64,000 nucleotides of DNA. It comes from an uncultured Clostridia bacterium (lineage in GTDB: Bacteria; Bacillota; Clostridia; Oscillospirales; Ruminococcaceae). The position numbers and the translations under genes were made by a program. The first letter of the stretch is position 1. Each line of letters begins with the position of its first letter. The DNA lies in NCBI GenBank assembly GCA_947628385.1, contig CANQZS010000001.1, positions 46,441 through 110,440 of the forward strand. Reading direction: 5' to 3'. Of the stretch, positions 59,098 to 64,000 are shown piece by piece. The notes under the pieces are model-generated. The model was not told where the DNA came from. It made no database searches and worked only from the letters and a program-made list of their open reading frames with translations.

Positions 59098-59217
59098 CGG
59101 GGACTGTCATATATGGACAATCTGCCGTGGACTGTTATATCTAAACGGTCTGGTGGACTGCTATGTATATAACTTCTTACTGTTACACAAGCATAATTTT
59201 GGGACGTCCACTCCCTA
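59098..59217 (-). promoter_or_regulatory. M module 8 with three GTCCAC repeats
   Basis: GGGAGTGGACGTCCC hairpin whose loop GTGGAC exactly complements the GTCCAC repeats (plus-strand 59099, 59132, 59153), AAATTATG, CTTGTGTAACAGTAAG, AAGTTATATAC. It lies just upstream of the 57915-59063 gene, which has no other promoter in view. Confidence 0.65.
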
Positions 59218-59246
59218 CTTGTTTTTCCTATACAAAGGTAATAAGG

Positions 59247-59310
59247 GTAAGCGACGGGATTTGAACCCGTATTCCCGACAACCGGTGTTTTACCGTTAAA
59301 CTACGCTTAC
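59247..59310 (-). ncRNA. 64-nt tRNA-like RNA without a normal anticodon arm, copy 2
   Basis: Same acceptor (GTAAGCG/CGCTTAC) and T arm as copy 1; D arm GTTT AACGGTA AAAC shows a paired change (C-G to T-A) keeping the stem. The anticodon arm is CCGG-TTG-TCGG. No CCA encoded. It follows tRNA-Pro by the same spacing and hairpins as copy 1 follows the aberrant tRNA. Confidence 0.7.
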
Positions 59311-59314
59311 ACGC

Positions 59315-59340
59315 GGCAAGGTATAGTGTTATACCTTGTC
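59315..59340 (-). other. hairpin between tRNA-Pro and tRNA-like RNA
   Basis: GGCAAGGTATA/TATACCTTGTC stem with a 4-nt loop, equivalent to 11331-11356. Confidence 0.6.
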
Positions 59341-59370
59341 ACTTCAGGAAACAAAAATGAAATTTTATGC

Positions 59371-59384
59371 CCGCCTTTCGGCGG
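59371..59384 (-). other. GAAA-loop hairpin 3' of tRNA-Pro
   Basis: CCGCC-GAAA-GGCGG immediately after the CCA end, equivalent to 11382-11399 with a C-G for T-G change in the stem. Confidence 0.6.
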
Positions 59385-59461
59385 TGGTCGGAATGGCAGG
59401 ATTTGAATCTGCAGCCTCATAGTCCCAAGCTATGCGCCCTGCCAAATTGAGCTACACTCCG
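59385..59461 (-). tRNA. tRNA-Pro (anticodon UGG)
   Basis: Normal cloverleaf: acceptor CGGAGTG/CATTCCG (one G-T pair), D arm GCTC...GGGC, anticodon stem CATAG/CTATG with loop CTTGGGA (UGG at 59425-59427), T arm GCAGA TTCAAAT CCTGC (one imperfect pair), discriminator A and encoded CCA. Its upstream M module and downstream hairpins match the first cassette, so it belongs to the element. Confidence 0.92.
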
Positions 59462-59479
59462 TTATATTGAAAAGGATGT

Positions 59480-59550
59480 GGACTGTTATGTGTATAACTT
59501 CTTGTATGGTGACAAGCTTTAATTTGGAGCGTCCCGCCCCTATATAAAGC
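59480..59550 (-). promoter_or_regulatory. M module 9 upstream of tRNA-Pro
   Basis: GGGGCGGGACGCTCC hairpin (a compensated 5-bp stem), AAATTAAAG, CTTGTCACCATACAAG stem, AAGTTATACACATAACAGTCCAC, 20 bp before the tRNA. Confidence 0.6.
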
Positions 59551-59564
59551 TCATACGCTTTTTG

Positions 59565-59679
59565 GAGCGACCTGTAAAGAGAGGTTTTCGTTCATGAGAT
59601 TTAACAAAATGACCATTTTTGTTAATTGAGGTTTTTATATGCCAAACGATTCATACTATGTATACGTAACAGGTCGCTC
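59565..59679 (-). repeat. S stem copy 4, unrelated interior
   Basis: Outer stem GAGCGACCTGT/ACAGGTCGCTC encloses about 93 nt with an inner TTAACAAAAATG/CATTTTGTTAA-type stem. The interior has no likeness to the other copies. Confidence 0.6.
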
Positions 59680-59719
59680 TAAAAAATTTACGAACTTTTT
59701 TTCTTTTTAACTCCCCCTA

Positions 59720-59773
59720 TATATTAGATAGGACTTTTTTCACGTTTTTTTGATAAAAAACTGTATAAACTTA
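59720..59773 (-). repeat. U block copy 3
   Basis: Minus strand AAGTTTATACAGTTTTTT, ATCAAAAAAACGTG, then CTAATATATAGGGGG. Third copy of the block next to an S stem. Confidence 0.5.
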
Positions 59774-59823
59774 AAAAAATTTTTCTTCCCCTTTTTGTGC
59801 AATTTGCCACGGGCGTTATAACA

Positions 59824-59857
59824 CAAAAAAGACCGCCCAATAGGGAGATGGCGGTCT
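59824..59857 (-). terminator. intrinsic terminator in the junction region
   Basis: AGACCGCC/GGCGGTCT followed by six T on the minus strand. It ends a leftward transcript coming from the 59.87-60.3 kb region, in which I find no convincing gene. Confidence 0.65.
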
Positions 59858-59979
59858 CTATGTGATTTATGTCGTTGCAAAGATGGTATATGGACATAAA
59901 TCATATAAACCGGCAATATAGCTTGTCTGCTTATATCATCTATGTGCTTAAAAAATCAGTTTGGCGGGTCGTTTTTGGA

Positions 59980-60190
59980 CATTACCCTTGTTTACCCTTG
60001 TAATTTTTCATTTAAGGGTAATTTCAAGGATTTTACCCTTGTTTTTACCCTAACGCGTTGTCTACTCCTGACTACTCCTGTCTACTCAAACGGCATATCT
60101 AAGCCATTTTTTTGAATTTCTATGAGATTCTGTTACCCTTGTATTTGTCTACTCCTGACTACTCCTGACAACTGCTGTCGTGTCCTGTCT
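59980..60190. repeat. short direct-repeat cluster at the element/chromosome junction
   Basis: TTACCCTTG occurs at 59982, 59992, 60033 and 60133, with an inverted AAGGGTAA at 60014. CTACTCCTG occurs as two pairs with 10-bp spacing (60062/60072 and 60149/60159). The region 59,860-60,300 otherwise holds no gene I can support. Repeats one helical turn apart suggest binding sites, for example integrase arm sites or replication iterons. Confidence 0.55.
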
Positions 60191-60307
60191 ACTACGGTTT
60201 TTAGTGTTTATGATGAATTTGAGGCATCTCTGTCAACAATCCTCCTTATTATTAAATATTATACAATAATTGTAACACAGGTTTTATATTTTTGCAATAT
60301 CTTTAAC

Positions 60308-60345
60308 AAAAAAAAGAACAAAATCACACGACTTTGTTCTTTTTA
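60308..60345 (-). terminator. terminator of the coiled-coil membrane protein gene
   Basis: AGAACAAAGTC...ATTTTGTTCT-type stem followed by eight T on the minus strand, just downstream of the 60359 stop codon. Confidence 0.75.
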
Positions 60346-60358
60346 TTTATTCGTTTCG

Positions 60359-61249
60359 TTACGACAGCATGAGCAGTATTTCGAGCGCGATTATGATTGC
60401 GCTCAATATGCTCACCACGGTTATGCCGAGCACGCACTTCTTTTTAAGTCGTATAAACGCCGTTTCGAGGTTTGAAACCGCGTTTTTCGTGTTAAGCTGC
60501 GTGTTTTTGAGGTCAAACACGCTGTCGTTGAGCCTCGACACCGAGCCTACCGACTGTCTCACGTCGGCTATGCCCGTTTCGATCGACTTTATGTCCTCCG
60601 CCATATCCTTTGACGACGCGTCGTTTTCGGTCTTTGTGTCTGATATTTTCTCCGAAAGAGCTTCGAGTTGTTTTGTAATGTCGTCGAGCTTTGCGGAAAT
60701 CGAGGTTATGGCTTCACCCGCGCTGTCGATTTTCGCCGCCACGCCGCCGACCTGTTCGGGCATGTCCGCCATAGCCTGCATTTCGCCCTTTATCTCGTCA
60801 AGCTTCTTAAACGAGCTTGTCACGGAGTCGGCTATTTTTTCGGTGATGCCGACGTTTTCTGCCGCGCCGACGCTTTCCGACGTATCAGTGCCGCCTTCGG
60901 CTTCCGACTCCGAATCAGCCTCGGTATCGTCCGAAAGCTCTTCATCCGGTTCGGGCTTCTTCTCCATGAGCTTGTCGATTTTGGCAGCCACGGTGTCCTT
61001 TATCGCCTTCGCTCCCTGACCGATTTCTCCCGCCGTCTTTTTGAATTTGTCTATCACGTTCTGGAGATTTATCGTCTCATTGAGATTGATTTTCTGAGTG
61101 TTCTCCACCGGCTCGGGATTTACGTTCTCGTCGTCAAAATTCATATTTTCGCTCGCCCTTCTGAGAAACTCCTCATACTCCTCGTCCGTTCCGCTGTAAA
61201 AAGCGTCCTGTCCGTCATACGACTGTATGTTCATACCCTTGTTACTCAT
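60359..61249 (-). CDS. tail-anchored coiled-coil protein
   Basis: A 296-residue protein starting MSNKGMNIQSYDGQDAF after GAAGGGTGAACGT. The N-terminal third is acidic and disordered; residues ~125-265 are heptad-rich (KLDEIKGEMQAMADMPEQ, SISAKLDDITKQLEALSEKI); one membrane segment (CVLGITVVSILSAIIIALEIL) ends the protein. GC content is higher than in the element genes, and no leader module precedes it. Probably chromosomal. Function unknown. Confidence 0.75.
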   Translation of the reverse strand: MSNKGMNIQSYDGQDAFYSGTDEEYEEFLRRASENMNFDDENVNPEPVENTQKINLNETINLQNVIDKFKKTAGEIGQGAKAIKDTVAAKIDKLMEKKPEPDEELSDDTEADSESEAEGGTDTSESVGAAENVGITEKIADSVTSSFKKLDEIKGEMQAMADMPEQVGGVAAKIDSAGEAITSISAKLDDITKQLEALSEKISDTKTENDASSKDMAEDIKSIETGIADVRQSVGSVSRLNDSVFDLKNTQLNTKNAVSNLETAFIRLKKKCVLGITVVSILSAIIIALEILLMLS

Positions 61250-61285
61250 ACGTTCACCCTTCTCCCGCAAAATTTTCGGGCAAAA

Positions 61286-61753
61286 TTACTGCACTTCCTC
61301 CGCCGGAGCAGCATCCGCTTCGGGATTTACTTCTTCAGCGCTTTCCTCCGCCGCGCTCTCCTCCTCGACAGTTGCGTTTAACGGCGTGCCGCACTTTGAG
61401 CAATATTCGTTATCCTTATCGTTGTACGTGCCGCAGTTTGCGCACAGCTTCGCCTCTTTAAGCTCGCTGAGCTGCTCGTTCAAATCCCCGATTTCACCGT
61501 GCAGGCTGTCAAGCGACGCAAATTCCTCCGAAAAATCGGGAGCGGCAGTACCGTCAACGCGGCTCTTGTAAAGCTCTTCGCCTATTTTCGCGTACTCGTC
61601 TTTTATCTTGCCGTTTATGTCGCTTATCGCAAACTTCACCTTTGTCTGGTCAACAACGTTGTTTGTCTTGCCTATCACCTTATGTGTGAGCTTTACCGCG
61701 CCTTCCTTTAATTTAGCGGCCTCTTCCTTTATCCTATCCATTACGTCATTCAT
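61286..61753 (-). CDS. coiled-coil protein with C-terminal zinc ribbon
   Basis: A 155-residue protein: helical N-terminus (MNDVMDRIKEEAAKLKEGAV), LHGEIGDLNEQLSELKEA coiled coil, zinc ribbon CANCG...CSKCG and an acidic Ala/Glu tail. Such proteins are common in Clostridia chromosomes; role unknown. Confidence 0.8.
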   Translation of the reverse strand: MNDVMDRIKEEAAKLKEGAVKLTHKVIGKTNNVVDQTKVKFAISDINGKIKDEYAKIGEELYKSRVDGTAAPDFSEEFASLDSLHGEIGDLNEQLSELKEAKLCANCGTYNDKDNEYCSKCGTPLNATVEEESAAEESAEEVNPEADAAPAEEVQ

Positions 61754-61898
61754 TATAATCGCTCCTTCCGTTTCTTAAAAATTATTGGGGATTTACCCAT
61801 AATATGTCTAATATTTTACCATAAATTTTGTTATTTGTATATAACATTTTCATTATTTTTTTGTTTCATTACGAATTTTTTATTTTACTGCCACTTTT

Positions 61899-63311
61899 TT
61901 ACAGCTTCAAAACGCCTATCGCCTGTATGAAAAGCACTATGAGCAGCACCGGCGCAACGTATTTTACCATTACGGTGTAAAGCGTCTTTCTGCCGAAGTG
62001 CTCGCCGTTTTTCGTCAGCTCGTCAACGACGTACTTCGGCTTTGCGAACCAGCCTATGAGTATGCACGTTCCGGTTGCGAGTATCGGCATCAGTATCTGA
62101 TTGGATACATAGTCCAATATATCGAGTATCTGTCCCGTGCTGCCGTTCGGCAAAGCGGTCTCAAAGTACAGCTTGTTGTAGCCGAGGCACACTATTACGC
62201 CGAGTACGAGAGCTATGACGCTTTCGGTAAGCGCGGCGCTCTTTCGCGTCATCTTGAACCCGTCCATGAAGCTCGACGTTACGGCTTCAAGAATCGATAC
62301 GGAGCTTGTTACGGCGGCGAACAGTACCATTATAAAGAACAGTGCGCCTATAATATTGCCGACAAAGCCCATTTGTAAAAATACGCTCGGCAGCGACACA
62401 AACATCAGGCTCGGTCCCGCAGCACGCATACCCTCCGCGCCTTGGAACACATACACGGCGGGAATAATCATCGCTCCCGCGAGTATCGCTACGGCAGTGT
62501 CAAAAATTTCTATCCGGTTGACGGATTTGACAAGGTTCGCGCCGTCACGCACGTACGAGCCGTACGCGACCATAATACCCATCGCGACGCTTATGCTGTA
62601 AAAGAGCTGTCCCATAGCGTCAAGGATTGTTATGACGAGAGAGCTGAGCGTCACGTTCTTAAAGTCGGGTATCAAATATACGAGAAGTCCGTCAACGCCC
62701 GTCCGCGTAACCGTCTCACCCGCCTCGTTCACGCTGTCGTGGCTTATTGTGAGCGAAAACACGACTATACCTATCACAATCACGATCAGTACCGGCATGA
62801 TTATCTTCGACATCGCTTCTATTCCTTTGTTGACGCCGCGCGTTACGATGAACGAGGTTATGACGAGGAATATTACGAGGTATATAAGCGGTTCCCACTG
62901 ACCTGTGATAAAGTTCGTAAAATACGATTTGTCCGCCATTGCCGCACCCGCGCCCGTTATAAATCCCACGGCGTATTTGAGTACCCAGCCGCCTATTACG
63001 CAGTAGTACGGCAGGATGAGAAACGGCACGAGACACGCGATCAGTCCCAAAAAGCCGAAGCCTTTATGAACGCTGCGGTACGCCGTGAGCGGGGCTTGCC
63101 TCGTTTTTCTGCCTATCGCCACCTCGCTCGCGAGCAGCGCAAAGCCGAACGTCAGCGTGAGTATGAGGTAGACGAGAAGGAACAGTCCTCCGCCGTCCTT
63201 TGCGGCAAGCGACGGGAATCTCCATATATTTCCAAGTCCCACCGCGCTGCCCGCGGCGGCAAGCACAAAACCCAAAGTTCCTCCGAATGAGGTTCTTCTT
63301 TTTTCCGTCAT
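61899..63311 (-). CDS. sodium:neurotransmitter symporter-family (SNF) transporter
   Basis: A 470-residue, ~11-helix LeuT-fold transporter. The signature GSAVGLGNIWRFPSLAAKDGG in the first helix and GGWVLKYAV later are typical, with the sodium-site region around helix 1 intact. It imports an amino acid or related compound driven by sodium; the substrate cannot be read from sequence. Chromosomal type, directly downstream of the phosphofructokinase gene. Confidence 0.93.
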   Translation of the reverse strand: MTEKRRTSFGGTLGFVLAAAGSAVGLGNIWRFPSLAAKDGGGLFLLVYLILTLTFGFALLASEVAIGRKTRQAPLTAYRSVHKGFGFLGLIACLVPFLILPYYCVIGGWVLKYAVGFITGAGAAMADKSYFTNFITGQWEPLIYLVIFLVITSFIVTRGVNKGIEAMSKIIMPVLIVIVIGIVVFSLTISHDSVNEAGETVTRTGVDGLLVYLIPDFKNVTLSSLVITILDAMGQLFYSISVAMGIMVAYGSYVRDGANLVKSVNRIEIFDTAVAILAGAMIIPAVYVFQGAEGMRAAGPSLMFVSLPSVFLQMGFVGNIIGALFFIMVLFAAVTSSVSILEAVTSSFMDGFKMTRKSAALTESVIALVLGVIVCLGYNKLYFETALPNGSTGQILDILDYVSNQILMPILATGTCILIGWFAKPKYVVDELTKNGEHFGRKTLYTVMVKYVAPVLLIVLFIQAIGVLKL

Positions 63312-63343
63312 GTTTTTTCCTTCCTTTTTTCTGCGTTTACATT

Positions 63344-64000
63344 TCAGTTATACATGTGGCTCGGAAGACCGCCCACCATGATAGGCGAAAGCTCCGCCTG
63401 AATGAGCGGGTTCGCGTACGAGATAAACTCCGGCGACACGTATGTACCGTCGTTTATTATCCACTCGAGCGGGACTTTTTTCTCTATGTTCGCGATTTTG
63501 TTTATATCGTAAGGCTCGGTCGTGCACTGGTAGGGGTTGTTCGTGACGCGGTTGAATATAATCATCTTCGCCGTTTCGCCCCTGAACGCCGCCTCGACCG
63601 CGTGACCGCCCGCGACGAACGCCTCCGTTATATCAACTCTCGAAACGATGTGCGACGAGCATCTCTGCAGTATGCTTAAATCGATCGCCCTCGACTTGCA
63701 GCCGTACTCGGACGTTATGAGATTCGCAAGGTATTGCGCCGTTCCGCCGAGCGTCATGTGACCGAACGAGTCCGTAAATTTCGCCTGACTTGAAATCTGC
63801 TCGCAGACGTATGTGCCGTCGGCTAGCTTCAAGCCCTCGCTGACAGCGACGACGATCGACTTCTTTTCCTTTCTTAAATCGCCGACCTTCTGCAGGAATT
63901 TATCGGTGTCGAACGGAAGCTCGGGGAGGTAGATAAGATCGGGGCCTATGCAGTCCTCACGCTTCGCGAGAGCAGCCGACGCTGTGAGCCAGCCGGCGTT
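63344..64000 (-). CDS. phosphofructokinase, pyrophosphate-dependent type, N-terminus outside window
   Basis: The frame is open to the window edge; the first residues visible are NAGWLTASAALAKRED, and the protein ends LPSHMYN. GHMTLGGTAQYLANLI, RAIDLSILQRCSSHI and FVAGGHAVEAAF fit the C-terminal half of the PPi-dependent phosphofructokinase group common in Clostridia. The enzyme phosphorylates fructose 6-phosphate in glycolysis. An internal ATG at 63832 is not the true start. Confidence 0.85.
   Translation of the reverse strand, partial: NAGWLTASAALAKREDCIGPDLIYLPELPFDTDKFLQKVGDLRKEKKSIVVAVSEGLKLADGTYVCEQISSQAKFTDSFGHMTLGGTAQYLANLITSEYGCKSRAIDLSILQRCSSHIVSRVDITEAFVAGGHAVEAAFRGETAKMIIFNRVTNNPYQCTTEPYDINKIANIEKKVPLEWIINDGTYVSPEFISYANPLIQAELSPIMVGGLPSHMYN

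Noticed and set aside
59084..59299. Plus-strand open frame over the second tRNA cassette
   Set aside because: Antisense to M module 8 and the tRNA-like RNA; no ribosome site.
59385..59461. tRNA-Pro as the attachment site of the element
   Set aside because: The upstream M module, S stem and U block on the outer side match copies deep inside the element, so the tRNA lies within the element rather than at its edge.
10908..59550. CRISPR array made of the GTGGACTGTTATA repeats
   Set aside because: Repeats are short, dispersed over 49 kb, irregularly spaced and not separated by unique spacers; no Cas gene is seen.
60668..61381. Long plus-strand open frames opposite the chromosomal genes (also 62442-63290)
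   Set aside because: They are shadows of GC-rich minus-strand genes with clear coiled-coil or transporter sequence.

Overview
The window looks like the end of a large mobile element (about positions 1-60,000) joined to a stretch of Clostridia-type chromosome (about 60,300-64,000). The left part is AT-rich and nearly all genes run on the minus strand in long operons of small, mostly unrecognised proteins. Recognisable members are plasmid or phage housekeeping genes: anaerobic ribonucleotide reductase (nrdD), SSB, topoisomerase III, a RecD2-type helicase, a YqaJ-type exonuclease, ParB, a metallopeptidase/VWA protein with an AAA+ partner, and LPD28-, DpnD/PcfM- and DUF5052-like proteins. I see no capsid, tail, terminase, relaxase, type IV secretion or integrase gene, so whether it is a phage, phage-plasmid or conjugative element stays open. 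The right part has more GC-rich genes and different upstream regions: a coiled-coil membrane protein, a zinc-ribbon protein, a sodium:neurotransmitter symporter-family transporter and the C-terminal part of a pyrophosphate-dependent-type phosphofructokinase. A Firmicutes (Clostridia, perhaps Oscillospiraceae-like) host is an inference from these genes and from the AGGAGG ribosome sites and TTGACA/TATAAT promoters.

The most striking feature is regulatory. Ten operons start with a near-consensus promoter followed at once by a conserved intrinsic terminator hairpin with a T tract, and then by a second hairpin running into T-rich sequence, before the ribosome site of the first gene (modules at 1485, 5148, 7485, 16480, 24216, 26980, 33870, 37785, 42070 and 52380). 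An eleventh operon (56195) and one plus-strand gene (38355) have promoter-plus-terminator leaders of different sequence. The element therefore seems to hold its operons behind attenuators, which implies an element-wide antitermination or readthrough mechanism. Three small RNA genes (1645, 27125, 52531), each with a paired TGTGAAC repeat upstream of its promoter and each ending in its own terminator, sit directly upstream of three of these leaders.

A second repeated family surrounds the stable RNA genes and topB. It has a GTGGAC/GTCCAC inverted pair, a CTTG/CAAG stem, tandem TATAACAGTCCAC repeats, and in four places a long stem with a variable interior. Next to these lie tRNA-Pro(UGG), a second tRNA with an aberrant anticodon arm, two 64-nt tRNA-like RNAs whose anticodon arm is reduced to 4 bp plus 3 nt, and a tmRNA gene.

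Region by region: 1-5.3 kb nrdD operon and a DUF932-like gene; 5.3-8.6 kb SSB, micro-ORFs, membrane proteins and a secreted protein; 8.7-11.9 kb topB and RNA cassette 1; 11.9-16.5 kb RecD2/deoxyribosyltransferase-like/YqaJ operon; 16.6-27.1 kb ParB and small proteins; 27.4-28.8 kb a lone plus-strand NYN gene; 28.8-34 kb VWA/AAA operon; 34-37.9 kb envelope operon (AIM24, subtilase, MBL hydrolase, PspC); 38-45 kb mixed, with an IS200 transposase and a plus-strand operon; 45-52.5 kb long operon with an alpha-CTD/P-loop kinase fusion; 52.7-56.3 kb CvpA, DnaJ-like protein and an ADP-ribosylglycohydrolase/signal peptidase fusion; 56.3-59.9 kb tmRNA, repeat-module proteins and RNA cassette 2; 59.9-60.3 kb repeat-rich junction; then chromosome.
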